Part shown: in pieces, positions 23,235-36,000 of the stretch
How the letters are laid out: every line of letters starts with the position of its first letter
How positions within the stretch are numbered: the first letter of the stretch is position 1
Assembly (NCBI GenBank): GCA_037447655.1
Contig: JBBHKE010000773.1
Coordinates: 98,851 to 161,224, forward strand
DNA: 62,374 bases
Source: Zygnema cylindricum
Lineage: Eukaryota > Streptophyta > Zygnematophyceae > Zygnematales > Zygnemataceae
Direction: 5' to 3'
Program-made: the position numbers and the translations under genes
Notes under the pieces: generated by a model
What the model was told of the DNA's origin: nothing
The model's input: the letters and a program-made list of their open reading frames with translations, nothing else
Databases searched by the model: none

Positions 23235-23589
23235 ATATGTATATATACTTATGTATATGTATATATATTTGTCTTTCTCTCAAAATGTTCCTTTAGCGCT
23301 AATCGTCGTAAATCTTATTATCATTTATATGCGACTCTTAGAACTTAAGTATGAGAATAAGATGAAAAAAGTAGGATTATGTAATTTAATTTATTTAACA
23401 TAAAATAATGAATGTGAAGTATACACGAACATCATTTAGTGTTGTCGTCCATCGACCATAAGCTATATATGTAAGACTTTCCCAAAATTTGTTAAGTTTC
23501 TATTTTATTGACCATACTGATTTTACTAATCTTTAGAATGTATTTGTCAAATCTTTTAATAGGTCGAATGTCGCAGTAGAATTGTAAAA
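23235..23589. other. Intergenic, AT-rich
   Basis: No gene, RNA or repeat recognised. Confidence 0.5.
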
Positions 23590-25100
23590 AAAAAAAAAAA
23601 ATCTCCACTTCCCCTCTTCCTCTCTTCCACTCTACCCCTCTTCCCCTCTTCCCCATTCCCTCTTCGCCCATTCCATCCTCTTCCCAAACCCCTTTTTTCC
23701 CTTCTTTCTCTCTTCCCCACTTTCATTCTTCCCCTTTTCCCTCTTCGCCTCTTCCCCTCATCCCCTCTTCCCCCCTGCTTCCTCTTCCCTCTTCCCTTCT
23801 TACCCTCTTCCACTCTTCCACTCTTCACCTATTCCCCCTTACCTTTTTCCCCTGTTCTCCTTTTCCCCTATTCCCCTCTTCCCTTCTTCCCCTCTTCTCC
23901 TCTTACCCTCATCCCCTCTTCACGCCTTCACCTCTCCCCCTCTTCCTCTCATCCTCTCTTCTCCTCTTTTTCCTCTTCCCCTCTTCCTCTCATCCTCTCT
24001 TCTCCTCTTTTTCCTCTTCCTCTCTTCCCCTTTCCCCCTCTTTCTCACTTCCTCTTCCTCGCTTTCCCACTTCCCCTCTTACCCTCTTCCCCTTCCCTTC
24101 TTCTCCTCTTCTCGTGTTTCCCTCTCCCCCTCTTCCAGTCTTCCCCTCTTTCCTTTTTTCCCTCTTTCCCATTCTCCTCTCCCCTTCTTCCCCACTCTCC
24201 CCCTCTTCCTCCTCTGCCCCTCTTCCCCCTTTCCCCTCTTCCCCACTTCCCCTCTTCCCCATTCCCCTCTTCCCCTCTTCCCCACTTCCCTCTCCCCTCT
24301 TCCCCTCTTCCCCTCTTCCCCACTTCCCCACTTCCCCTCCGCCCCTCTTCTCCTCTTCTCCACTTTCCCTCTTTCCTCTTCCCGTTTTCCCCTCTTTTTC
24401 CTCTTCCCCTCGTCCTCTCTTCCTCTCTTCTCTTCTTTTTCCTCTTCCCCCCTACCCCTTTTAACTTCTTTCCCACTTCCCCTCTTCCTCTCCTCATCTT
24501 TTTCCCTGTTCCTTCTTCTGACCTCCCCCCCTCCCACCCCTCTTCCCCTCTTCGCTTCTTCTCCTCTCCCCTTCTTCCCCACTCCCCCCCTCTTCCTCCT
24601 CTGCCCCTCTTCCCCCCTTCCCCTCTTCCCCTCTCCCCCTCTTCCCCTCTTTCCCTCTTCCCCTCTTCCCCTCTTTCCCTCTTCCTCTCTTCCCCTCTTC
24701 CCCTCTTCCCCTCTTCCCCACTTCCCCTCCTCCCCTCTTCTCCTCTTCTCCACTTTCCCTCTTTCCTCTTCCCGTTTTCCCCTCTTTTTCCTCTTCCCCT
24801 CGTCCTCTCTTCCTCTCTTCTCTTCTTTTCCCTCTTCCCCTCTACCCCTTTTAACTTCTTTCCCACTTCCCCTCTTCCTCTCGTCCTCTCTTCTCCTCTT
24901 TTACTTCTTTCCTTCATCCCCTCTTCTCCGCTTCCCCGTTTCTCTTCTTCCCCACTTTCCCTCTTCCTCTCTTCCCTCTTCCCCTCTTCTCCTCTTTTCC
25001 TCCTCCCCTCCTCCCCTCTTTACCCTCTTCTCCCTTCCTTCCCTCCTCCCCTCTTCCATCTTCCGGCTTCTTCCCCTCTGCCCCTCTTCCCTTCTTTGCT
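23590..25100. repeat. 1.5-kb polypyrimidine block (CCCCTCTTCC-type)
   Basis: Nearly pure C/T on the plus strand, built from 9-10 base CCCCTCTTC units. A block of roughly 350-400 bases is repeated (about 24080-24470 and 24480-24880, sharing CTTTTTCCTCTTCCCCTCGT and CCCCTTTTAACTTCTTTCCC words). Long charged frames on both strands (EEGKRGRGE-type) follow from composition. Confidence 0.9.
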
Positions 25101-26613
25101 TTCCTTAAAATCCTTTGTGTTGTTAGAAAACTTTCAAATGCCATGTAACTTAGGCTACATTTTTATCTTGTAACATATTTATTTTGTAACATATTTATCT
25201 TGTAGCCCTTGGGAACCCTAATTTACCATCCACATATTCGTCGTGACATTTATGGACTCTTGGAGTCTCATTTTTTATTTTTATTTTTTTTATACGTATG
25301 TTTCGTCACTTTGTGGTATAACTGTTTTTTGGATAATTGCCATGGATGTATGAATGTAAAGTAAACCATGTATTGTTATTAATTTTAATGTTTTTTCCGT
25401 CGCTTAAGCCTATTGCCGGAGATGACATGGCAACGGTAAAAAGTAGGGAAGAAAATATACATGAAGACGAAAAGATAAGAAAGCAATTTGTTCTACTTGA
25501 TAGTGAAATCACATAAAAAGCTGGAAACTTAAACAAGAGGGAGATTGTCACGAAGGTGACTTATAGGAATCCAGGGATCTTAGGTGACCATGAAAGTCAC
25601 TTGACTCATTGGTCGAAAGGGAAAAAAAATGATCCTTGGTTTGGCGGTGGGAAACTAAGGATCAAATTTGTTGTCAGATGCTAGGGTCTATGCTTCTAAG
25701 AAGCGACAAAAGAAACAAAAGAGAAGCTAACTAGATAATGTAAACTGGAACAGAAAAGCTAACCAGATAATGAGAACTAGAATACTAGTTACGTTATTAA
25801 CAAGAACCTAGAAATCTGAATAAAAGCTTCTAACCAAGAACTAAACTCAACACTTTTCTCCGAGCACAAGTGTCCGATGTCTGCCAATCGTAAGGCGAGA
25901 ATTTCTTTTCCTCAAAACCGTCGGATTAATATTTTGACAAGTGTGATCCAAATGGTGAAACAACATAAGCGGTAAGTACTATACACAGTGTAGTTTATTT
26001 CACATTCAGACCTATGGAGGTGTGCACGGTGGAAAGGAAGGCACCTTTAGAAATCCAAAAAAAAAACTGCAAGAGCGGCTGATCCAAACAGTGACCCCAG
26101 ATATATTTGTTTTTTCACATTGCCCATATTTTGAAAGAAAATATTTTGAAGTATTTTCTGTATTCTCACCTTGATGAAGGTCATACTAATAATCTTAATT
26201 CATTTCCACATGCAAGAACATTGTATACATGCGATTGAATGCATATCTGGGAATTTGTCTATGAAAGTATTTGCTTTCACTATTATCTCTCTTTTTATTG
26301 TTTCTTGCTCTTCATCCTGTTACATGTGCTTTATATTGGTAAGTGGGATATGGCGTCTGGTAGAGTAGAGATGATTAGTTCATCAAATGTCCTAGTCTCC
26401 TTTGAATATGTGTACGAGTACATCGAAAAATAAAATAACAACAATTCGGGATTCTGGAGATCAGACATATCTTCACCGATTTTTCTTTTCATAAACAATC
26501 AACATGTTTTTCATATATATGACTATTAACGAATGTAATTTACAGAAGTCCCATCTCTCCCTCTCCCAATTTTCCCTCACAAATATCTCCCTTGATTTTC
26601 TCTTAAACATCTT
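25101..26613. other. Intergenic, 3' side of the S41 gene
   Basis: Contains near 25858-26030 an inverted pair (TTTTCTCCGAGCACAAGTGT against GAGGTGTGCACGGTGGAAA) related to the hairpin of the 1220-1486 MITE. Open frames such as 26171-26368 have hydrophobic stretches but no recognisable product. Confidence 0.45.
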
Positions 26614-29600
26614 TCACTTGGAGAAAAAAACTGATGCCTCCATCCAAAGAGCTTCTACATCTACTACCGTTTTGTCCGTATAATGCAATTTAAAGTGTCC
26701 CGGTTCATACATAAATTCTAAAGGAATTTTTGAGCTTTTAGGACCGTAAGTTTGAGCTAAAGTAAAATGTAACCAACCTCGTACAGGAAGTTGGGAAGGA
26801 ATAAAATTTCCTTGAAGCCCTAATCCTGAAACTTCTCCTGCATAAAACCGGTCAAAGTCCGAAACAACAAATCCAGCTGCTCCATCTCCTACTAAAAACG
26901 GATCAAAATTTTGTTTTCCTCCCACACTAACTGCGTTAACTTTGTGAATTTGTCGCATTTGGTTAACAAAAATCGCACAAGTGGAAAAACAGAGACCATT
27001 ACTCAATAAAAGTATATTTTTTGGTTTGAAAAGTGGTTCTTTTGGGAGGGATAAACCATCTAGGTTGTCTTTGAACCAATTTCTCAAGTAAAATAGTGAG
27101 GAATATGGTTCCGTGTTGTTATTTTGAGTAATGTTAACTAAAGGATAAAAGAAGTCGGAAGATTTTTTAAACAGTTTGTTATTTTTATCGACATATTGGT
27201 CTTGTTTATAATCGTAAAACGAACTTGTGACATATTCTGATCGAGAAGCTTCCTTGTAAGCTTCTTGGGCAAATTTATTTGCTTTAAATTGTAGCGGAAA
27301 TCTGGGATCTTTTTTCGGAAAAAATAGTTGAGTTAAAAAAGCTGCACTATGGGCAAGTCCTCCGGGATTGTCGCTGACGTCAATTATGAGGCGTGATGCT
27401 CCAGAAGACCTTTAGAAAACAAAAAAATACATATATTAATAATATTGCCAAATGACATTGATGGAAAAAAAATTGTAACGTAAAGAAAGGCAGAGAATAT
27501 TATAAAATCAACATCAAGGAGAGTGAGGAGAGAGATAGCGAGAAAGAGGAGGGAGCGAGGGGGAAAAGGGAAAGGGAGGGGGGAGGGGAGGGAGAGGGAG
27601 AGGGAGAGAGACAGGGACAGGGAAGGGGAGAGGTATGGAGAGACGGAGGGAGAGGTGGAGAGGGAGAGAGGAAAATGGCGAGAGAGAGGGAGAGGAGAAT
27701 TGATTGACTGACTTACCGAATAGTTTCAAAGGCAAGGTATAGATCTTGGCTTAACGAACTAGACGTTGAATTATCTTGTCCAAAATCTGAAACTACGAAA
27801 ACGGCAGTTTTTTTATCTTTCAATAAATACACCTGCAAAACGTTTGCAAAAGAATGATCGGTTTCTGGATTTAAATGTTACTGACGTTTTAAAGGTTAAA
27901 ACTAATTTCAAACACAAAATTCTGGCTCAAGAAAAAGAGAAAATATGAGATTGTTTTATCATATTTTGAAAAAGACCCTCTTTTGAAAATACCATTTCAG
28001 ATGGGTCAGATTTTCAAAATCACATTTCCAAAATTGATGATGGTTTCAAAAAACATTTTAGCGAAGAACGGTTCCTGAGAAAAACGTGACATTTCTGAAA
28101 AATGAAAAATTAATGTTCTTAAATTTGAAAAATCACCTGAAAGTAGTCATAAGTTGAGGATAACCTTGTCACTTTTGCATTTTCTTTACTTGTTGCGAGC
28201 GCTGATAAAGTTTCGGGTGGCAAAAATTTCGGCGGTTCATGAAAGTGTTTTTTCGGATTAATAATTTGTTGCTTGAAACTACTATAGGGTACGGATTTCT
28301 TGGCTGAATCCGGAGTTTGAGAGGGATATATTTTACAATTGTAATCGTAATATTCGGCACTGGAGCTGAAACTGTAGCCCGAGTAAAAAACAAAATAAGG
28401 TACATTGAGAGTTTCCGGTTTATTTGAGTTTTTCCTGTGGAAATAAAAGAAAAAAAAAATAAAACAAAGAGGGAGGCGGGAGTGAGAAGTCGACAATTTG
28501 TCTGTTCCACAAGAGTGAGAAAAAATGGCAATAAGTCTCCTAAAAGTATCTGTTTATTTAAAATGTCTTTTGGAGCTTTGCAAATTTTTATCCAAAAAAA
28601 ACGTTTGTGAAGTAGTAGAAGCTTAAAAACAATTCAAGGTATACTCAGCCTAATTGCACGAGTGGTTCTTAGAGAGACATTGACCAAAATTTGTACAATA
28701 TTGAACATTTCTATTATGTTTGGCAGAGTAATGATTGCTCCTTCCTGGAAAACACCAAATTCCTGGAAAACCATTTTGGTCCTTCTATTGAAAAACTGTG
28801 AGACCAGATTTCGCGCAGAATTACCCATTTAGAAACATGTCTTGCGAGTTGACTCTTATATTCTTGAGAATAGACTTACTAACAGGGAAAAAAGACAAGG
28901 GCTTGCACTGGAACATACGTGCGGGAGGGAGGGAGGGAGAGAGAGAGAAGAGAGAGAAGAGAGAGATAGAGAGAGAGAGAGGGAGAGAGAGAGAGGTAAT
29001 ACATACCTGCGAAGCGTAATATTTAACGTGTCATCATCTGGAAAAATGTATGGCTGCATCAAATCTCCAAAAAATATGGATTTTGAATATCGAAAAAAAA
29101 GATTGTTTACACGGGCTTGCACGTCTCGATATAATCCTTGTTGACTCGCCCTGAATTTTATGTATTCCGCATAATTTAAACCGTTAATCTTTGATACTTG
29201 TGCATCGGCAAACAGTATCATGTCTTTGACATTTAGAAATTCCGCTGTCAAAGTTAAATATGGACCGTACCCGATAGATTCTAAAATATTGAACGCTGTT
29301 GCACATAAAAGAAGAAAGAACGTCGAAGAAAAATCATCAATGGCCGCAGAAACAGGAGCAAAAACAAGTCTCCAAACAAAGAAGAATGTTTAAACAATTG
29401 AAAAAACATATGTACTACGGGTCAAATATTATAGATTATAATTGGAAAGACGTACATAAAAACAATTAAGGGTTGGTATTCTAGTGGAATTTAGTATTTA
29501 CGAGTATAGATAAACATGTCCATTAGTAAACAATAAGCAAAAATGATTGGTACAAATTTAGATTAGCAAAAGTAGAGAGATAATTGATATAACAACCAAT

Positions 29601-30233
29601 GGAAAAGAAATAGAGGTAATAAAAATGGTCGGTGTTTTAAAACTATTAAAAATGTGACACGTGCTATGTGTCACGATATAACTAACCTTTAGACGGAGCA
29701 ATTTTAACAACTGTTTTGTTTTTTGATTTGTCAAAAATTTGAACCATAGGAAGACCATTTACAGCTATAGCATTTCCTCCAAAACATGTAGGCTCCCATC
29801 CTGTGTGGGCGTCATTTAAAGAATGAATAGTTTTCACAACGTCCCGATGAAAATCGAAATCGTTCGCATATGTTGTATTTTGAATCCTTCTCAATTGCCT
29901 TCGAAGCCTTAATTTGCTATAGAGTCGCATATTGGGTGACTGAATCGCAAGATTTACATAAGGATAGATTTTCACAAGGACCTTCCAAAGTGTATTCAAT
30001 AGGGTTTTCGCTTGTTGTGGATGAAAAGGAATAGTCTGGAGACAAGCTTTATACTGTGAAGGAAGAAGAGGAGCCGAATTTTCGAACATATTTCCGAGGG
30101 TCGTACATGGATCGACCGATTTTGCCATTCCAAAAAGTGGCCCAATGGACATAAATAGTAGAAATGTGAAGACCATCGAGAAAATAGTTATAAAATGCGA
30201 TGATTTCGTTTGTGGTTCCCTGAATAGAGACAC
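26614..30233 (-). CDS. S41 family (C-terminal/tail-specific type) peptidase, secreted, five exons
   Basis: Serine protease of family S41, probably secreted or vacuolar. Exons 30233-29687, 29295-29007, 28434-28137, 27832-27717 and 27409-26614 join in phase through four GT-AG introns (391, 572, 304, 307 bases) to 681 residues with no stop. Residues 14-37 form a hydrophobic signal segment (IFSMVFTFLLFMSIGPLF). Residues 182-250 include the N-terminal region before the catalytic core. The core shows IIDVSDNPGG (425-434), matching the family's D-x-x-x-N-x-G-G strand, and NGLCFSTCA with Ser559 as the predicted nucleophile, as in fungal/eukaryotic S41 proteins rather than the bacterial S-A form. The length fits eukaryotic relatives. 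The start could also be the second methionine (residue 20), just before the hydrophobic core. The substrate is unknown. Introns carry CT-rich tracts on the sense strand. Confidence 0.85.
27530..27700. repeat. GGGAGA tract inside S41 intron 4
   Basis: Purine-rich on the plus strand, pyrimidine-rich in gene sense. It lies in the 5' half of the intron, just after donor GTAAGT. Confidence 0.85.
28923..28996. repeat. (GA)n microsatellite inside S41 intron 2
   Basis: GAGAGA repeat starting ten bases inside the intron donor GTATGT in gene sense; CT-rich in the transcript. Confidence 0.9.
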
Positions 30234-30640
30234 GTAAGATGCTGCACATTGAAATTAGGTCTTTGGCGTAAACAGGAAGAGTTACGGATTTTTTTTTTGT
30301 TTGTTATTCCAATTGTTTCTAATGTCTAATGTTTGATATCCAACATGCAAGGTGAAACGTCCACTGTACAGATTTTAATGTCCAATGTCCAATGTCCAAA
30401 GTCCAATGAACAATGTTTAATGTCCACTATCAAATACACAATATTCAATGTCCACTGTCCAATGTTTGATGTCCAACGGCCAGTACCAGCACTCTTGTAC
30501 CAGATTATAAACATTTCACTTTCAAGTGCCATCCAGCAATACAAGTGTTTTGCTAAGAGAGATATCCTTGAAAACTTTAAGATCAAATTTTGGAACAATT
30601 TTTTTTTATGTCAAGATTAGTTTTCGTTGCCTTCATTCCT
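30234..30640. repeat. 5' flank of S41 gene with AATGTCC tandem array
   Basis: 30315-30480 is a degenerate 7-9 base tandem array (AATGTCC/AATGTTT variants). No promoter element can be called with confidence. Confidence 0.6.
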
Positions 30641-30649
30641 TTCCACCCC

Positions 30650-31110
30650 ATTTTTCTCCCTCCCCCTCCCCTCCCCCCTCTCCCTCCTCTCCCCTCCTTC
30701 TCCCAATCCCTCTCCGTCTCCCTCTCCCTCTCCCGCTCCCTATCCCTTGTCCTATACCCTCTCCCTCCCTCCCTCTCTCCTTTTCTCCCTCCCTCCTTTC
30801 ATCCCTCCCTCCCCCCCTCTCCTCTCTCCTCCCTCCTGAAATTTTGTCTTACCTGCAATTTGTCATCTTTCGGAAAGTCCTCGCCATGTGGAGGCTGATT
30901 TGTCCCTCCATTTTGCCACGTGGCACTCTCTTATTCGCTCGTTGTATGACACGTGCCTTTTTTAACTCCGTCCTTTTTTTCCTCTCTCTTTCCCCAACTG
31001 CCTCTATTGTTTATTCGTTGTTTTATTTAATTGTTTATCTCTTTATTCATTGATTTTGTTATCTATTTCCCCATTTTTTCTGGTAATCTTGTGAAAAAAT
31101 CGGATCTTCC
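30650..31110. repeat. Dispersed repeat with CT tract, plus-orientation copy
   Basis: A CCCTCTCC tract (30650-30840) followed by a conserved block (GGAAAGTCCTCGCC, then GCTGATTTGTCCCTCCA, then CACGTGCC, then AATCTTGTGAAAAAA). The whole arrangement recurs inverted at 51950-52400. No coding capacity seen. Confidence 0.75.
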
Positions 31111-31707
31111 GTACGTTTTTTTTGTTTTATTCATGTGGCGTGAAGCTCAAAAATATTTATTTATTTTTCGAACTTTCTGCAGATTTATATATGCTTTTTT
31201 TTTCGGCGGTACGGGAATTAGTGTGGATGCGACGCTATGTTTTTTGTTGACTGGCTGGCGCAAATAGTCTTTGTCGTTTTGTAAAAGAAGTATAGTACTT
31301 TACAAAACGATGGCACTGAAAGTACAGTACTGTACTGTACTGTAGTCCCACTCACACGTACGGAACGGCTCCCGTTAATTATTTTGTCGTATTCGTTAAT
31401 GTTATCGTGTTCGGCAAACTGGCAAAGTGAAAAGTACGGACTCGGACTTTGATTTTTGTTGTTTTTAGTAAAAAATTTAGCTTTCTAAGTTTTTATGCGT
31501 AATGGTTTCAGTTAATGTTTTTAGGAAATAGGAATCATGTGTGGAATAGGTGTCATTGGTCGTTGAAACTTTAATTAGACCTGACACATATTGACAAGTG
31601 CAAAACATTTCGTTTAGCGGAACTTTTACTATTTCCTGAGCTTTTACCTGGGCAGGAACTTAAAATGAAAGCTTACTCGTGAAGGTTAACTATTTGAGTA
31701 CGCTTAA

Positions 31708-32441
31708 GGGTGAAACTCCATCAGGCAAAAAGTGAGGTTGTTTAATGTAAAAAAAGCATTTTCGTACATTTTCGAACATGTTCGTACTTTCTACTTTTTA
31801 AACATGTTTATTGTAGATTCGGCAAGATTCTCTAAACTTTTAGGCGACAACGTCGACCGTCCGATTCGATGTTTTTGAAGCAAACGCTTATTCTATCGCC
31901 TGGCTAGCGTCTTCCATTGTTTTCGAGTAGACTAGCCACACGCTGGACGTGTAAAATTTGTACACGTGTAAATGAGAGATACGTTCTCTATCGATCCATG
32001 TGCAACTCAACCCTGTTACTATTTTATTTCATTTTGCGGCCAATACAATATGGGTCTTAAGGCCATATTGTATGTTTTGCATACAATAGGCATATTGTAT
32101 GGGCGTACGGCCACCTACTTTTGAACTATGTTTAAAACATGGTGGAGCAACTCGAACAGTGATAAAGTACGCACGGACAGATGTTAAAATTTCATATTTT
32201 TTTCAAATCTTAAATTTTGTCAATCCGTACAGATACGACGGTCAGATTTTGTGCTTTTAGAATCTTTGACAATTTCTAAAGTCTTTACAAGAGCCTACGT
32301 GGTCCAATCGGAATAATGCACGTAGGCTGTAGTTGACTTGTTGGCACGATGTGATGGAGAATTGATCAAAATATTACTGCCATAATCGCTTCCGTACGCT
32401 TTTTCGTACGATTATTGCCGACGCCTGATGGAGAAGATCCC
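31708..32441. mobile_element. MITE family B, copy 1 (TSD TAA)
   Basis: Left end GGGTGAAACTCCATCAGGC and inverted right end GGGATCTTCTCCATCAGGC, flanked by TAA at 31705-31707 and 32442-32444. 734 bases, non-coding. It contains the 32040-32130 fragment of another repeat. A 3-bp TWA duplication and GGG ends fit PIF/Harbinger-type MITEs. Confidence 0.75.
32040..32130. repeat. Fragment of the 22559-23234 element lacking the hAT insertion
   Basis: Matches both flanks of the nested hAT in 22559-23234 (AATACAATATGGGTCTTAAG ... CCTACTTTTGAACTATG) with one TTTTGCAT at 32075-32082. Confidence 0.8.
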
Positions 32442-33184
32442 TAACTCGGATACCGTTTGTCCGTATTATATTTAGTATTGTCCGTACTATTTTTAGTCGT
32501 GTCCGTATTATTTGTAGTCTGAGGGTGTTCACACTCAGCCTAGTGATTCAGAAACGATTCAATAAAGTTTGACTGCCGGCCCTGCGACAAATGAAATGCG
32601 CCGAAAGATTTTACAGCTTGTCGCTTCCTGGATCTTCCTTTTTTGTCTTCATTGGTGCGCTGGCGATTTTCACCTGGAGACACCGCGTCACATTTTGAAT
32701 GTTCAAAAATCCTGTCTGCAAAAATAATCTACAGATTTCTACGGAAAGCGCGTTAAAAACAGAGGACCGTACACTGATTTCATCGTGCTACAGAGCTGCA
32801 GATATTTTTAACGCGTTTTCTCGACAAATAAGATGTTTTCGTCCTTTATGCACTGTTCTATGTTCCAGTGACCTTAGTGGCTGAAGAATTTTGACCGTCG
32901 TTGACCTTTCCCAACACAAAAAGGAAATATTGTCAAATAGTGGAGTGTATATCGGTCAGTATCGCGAATTCTCGCAACATCGCGACTTCGTTATATTGAT
33001 GTATCTGAAATTTGCCAACCCGATATTTATCAGCTTCGCTACGAATTATCCATATCACGATAGCTGGCGATAGTCGACAAATAAATGTACGGCCATAGCA
33101 TGCGTCTATGCAAAACTTTTTATTTTTCGCCATTTTTTTAGACGTTTGTACGGACATGTCGAGCCAAATTTTCTTATCAAATAA
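32442..33184. other. Intergenic
   Basis: GTCCGTATTATTT words repeated three times near 32458-32520. No gene seen. Confidence 0.5.
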
Positions 33185-33888
33185 GGGTCAAGTTCCATCA
33201 GTCGAATACAGAGTTCCGCGACTATCCGTATCAAACTGTACCGCTTATTTTGTTTTTATAAGCGAAACAACATTACAGAGAATCTTGCCAATGCTCTCCC
33301 AAGGTCTTGGAGGTAATACTGACCGTCGGATGTTCATCCGCGAGGCGTTCACTTCATTTTTCTCTCTAGCTGCCAACGTACCTGTAAGAGGTGGGTTGGC
33401 AAATACAGAAAAAAAAAATCGTGACACGGTGGAAGAATAAGCTACGTGTCACGATGGAAAACCAACGAAAATTGACGAAATTTGCACATGGTATCTACTA
33501 TTCAAAATGCAACTGAAAATTAAAAAAGTAATCTCGAAACGGTCCTTGGTCGCGCAATTTCTTTTGTGACACTATTTCCAAAAAAGAATTTTTGTCATGT
33601 TCGAAAATAAGAACCCTAAAAAATGAGTTGGCGTAAAAGACTGGCGTTTGGAGAAAGTACAAAAAAATTGTCGTATTATGCGCAAGTGAAGTTTTGAAGT
33701 GAAACTTGTTGGTGTGAAGATTTTTAAAAGATTTTAAATATCAGGTCAAAAACCACGTGGTGCCACTCAATGTATAACACGTGGATTACACGTGGATTAC
33801 GGACTCTTTGTGATGGAACTTCGACTCAATTAACCCGACCCGTAGAGTTGGCCGTACGATTAACGAAACGACTGATGGAACTTGACCC
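33185..33888. mobile_element. MITE family B, copy 2 (TSD TAA)
   Basis: Ends GGGTCAAGTTCCATCAGTCG / inverted GGGTCAAGTTCCATCAGTCG, 20 bases in near-perfect match, flanked by TAA at 33182-33184 and 33889-33891. 704 bases. The interior matches 48637-50169 in inverted orientation. Short open frames inside are not conserved genes. Confidence 0.85.
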
Positions 33889-35379
33889 TAAGACGCCCAG
33901 AGCTGCCGTAATCCATGACGAATGAAAGTTTGTACGGACAAACAAACGGGCAAGTTCATACGTACGGATGGAGAACGGCAGATCAAAACAAATATATATA
34001 GGGAAATGATCAACGCAGGCATTGTTTTCGTTGGACGCAAGCGCCTACATCATCTTATCAAAGATAGTACATTTGACACGTTATAACAAATTTGGTACCG
34101 TAGTGGTATTAGACATTGGGGGGAGGGCACATTTGGTGGGCGGCGGAGACCTTCGAGGAGGATTTTTCCCAGGCAATGTAAATCCCTCCTAGTTATTGAT
34201 AAGGACAAAAAATTCGCGCGAAGCGCGGAGATTTTTTTTTAGGAGTCTCCTCGCTGATTAGGTCAAATGCACAAAAAAAAATACAAAGTATTCATACTTA
34301 CATTGTTGTCATATAGAGAATTCACCACAAATAGCGTCACAAGCGTCGCATGAGAACATGTAAATCGCGTTCGCGACTCAAAATATCTACACAATATAGT
34401 AAACGTTCACACTTTAAACACTACACCATTTAATCCGTCGAACAACTGAGTCGCGCATCACGTGAGAACACTTGACCTTTGCCATGAAAAACAAAAATAA
34501 AATTAGCTGGGCGTCACGTGAGAACACTTTACGTTTGACATTATAAACAATAAAAAAATACAGTCATATTGTCGTCATTTGGCGCCGCATGCGAATTTTT
34601 TTTTACTACGCTACGTGAAATGAGAATAATACGCGGAGAGTGTAAAAATATCCTACAGTCATCATTGAAGTAGTATTTTGAAAGGAGGAGAAGGTATTTT
34701 GAAAGGAGGCGAAGGTATTTTGAAAGCGGAGAAGGTATGTATATTCAAATTTTAAAAAGTACAAGATACATCCGCGTTTACTATTTATTTACTCCAAAAT
34801 GTGACGTTATTTATCATATTCCGAACGGTCGAAAGTGAAATTCCGTACTTTTCAATGTAGATTAACTCTCCTCGCGGATGTCTGTACGTGGTAAATTTGA
34901 AATCCGTGCTCGCCAATGTAGATTACCTCTCGGCGCAAATTCCGTACGCTCCGTAATCTCCAATGTACATTAACCCTCCGCGCGAATTTTGTACGCTCAA
35001 ATGTGGACCAATTTTTTTTCGGTATGTATCGCAAATGATTACGTTTCACATTGTATTGTTTTGAAACGTAAGTAAATATGGGCGTATGTTAATCTATTTA
35101 TTACGTACGCTAGACCATAGGTTTTGATTTTCGTTTTAACGTATCTTAGTGTTAAAACCAACAACCAAATCAACCTAACCCTAAATCCTACAACCTAACC
35201 CTAAATCCTACAATTTTGAATTTTCTTTTTTGTTTTATTTTTATTTTATTTTATTTCATCTTTTTTATTCCTTTACTTGTTTTTCTTTCAACACCTTTAT
35301 TTTAAATTTAACTTTTTAAAGGTTTTTCTTACTATTTTCTTTTATTATCATTAATTTTTTTTCTTATTTTTTCTTTTCA
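33889..35379. other. Intergenic with short tandem arrays
   Basis: Three units of TATTTTGAAAGGAGGAGAAGG at 34675-34738. Three degenerate units of about 50 bases starting CCAATGTAGATTA at 34852-35010. Two units of CCTAACCCTAAATCCTACAA at 35181-35215. AT-rich to 35379. No gene seen. Confidence 0.55.
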
Positions 35380-36000
35380 ATGTTTTCTTGGCGTAAGGGA
35401 ATTTTCCAAATTTTACCTAGTATTTTCTTAGGGCTCACATTTGGAAACTTTCAAAAAATTGTTCATTTAGAAGATGACAATTGCAATGTAGGAAAAAAAA
35501 CCCCCCCACATTATAGTGAAACAGATAGAACAGGGATCATCAAAGATACATTAAAACGACGTAACCCAAACACATAAAAAGCTTATTAAGTTGGTTTAAA
35601 TCAGTATGAAAAATTTCGGAGTGCACAAAGGCACCCAAATGTAGCTATTACACCTGATGGGGTTATTGGACTATTAGAGAATAACAAAAATAAAAGCTAT
35701 ACCACACTCATACAATGGGTGAAAGGACTCCAAGACTCGTATAAAACGTAATTAGCCATAAAAAGAGGGGGGGGTGAAAATCTTAGAGACAACAATATCA
35801 TCCAAAAACTTTTACAAGAGTCCAAAAAAAATACATCAAATTTTTAAAAAAAGAACCATGAAGACCGTCAAGAAGGCATACGAGAAGCGTATTCTCTCGA
35901 AGATTACAAAGGGTTTTCAACATTTTGGTTGGAGTTCGCCGAAGGAAAGCACAAAGAAAAAAAGTTGGAGATGGAACCATACACCAGCATTCAAGTGAGG
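35380..36000 (+). pseudogene. Crypton N-terminal coding fragments
   Basis: Frames 35380-35577 and 35774-35998, plus the intervening QYEKFRSAQRHPNVAITPDG segment, read like the N-terminal SAM-like/core-binding part of Crypton recombinases (residue pattern, not a strict motif). Stops interrupt it near 35575, 35590 and 35750. The 3' end CAAGTGAG then GTATGT resembles a splice donor. Assigned by position next to the clearer core; weaker on its own. Confidence 0.45.

Noticed and set aside
24045-24917. 290-codon charged frame
   Set aside because: Compositional by-product of the polypyrimidine block.
28634-28828. Minus-strand frame as an extra S41 exon
   Set aside because: Exons 29295-29007 and 28434-28137 join in phase directly; including this frame is not needed and lacks good splice sites.
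33108-33440. 110-codon frame as a gene
   Set aside because: Lies across the end of a family B MITE and is not open in the homologous copy at 48637-50169.
35181-35215. Possible telomere-type repeat (CCTAACCCTAAA)
   Set aside because: Only two units, 20 bases apart in period, not a tandem TTTAGGG array.
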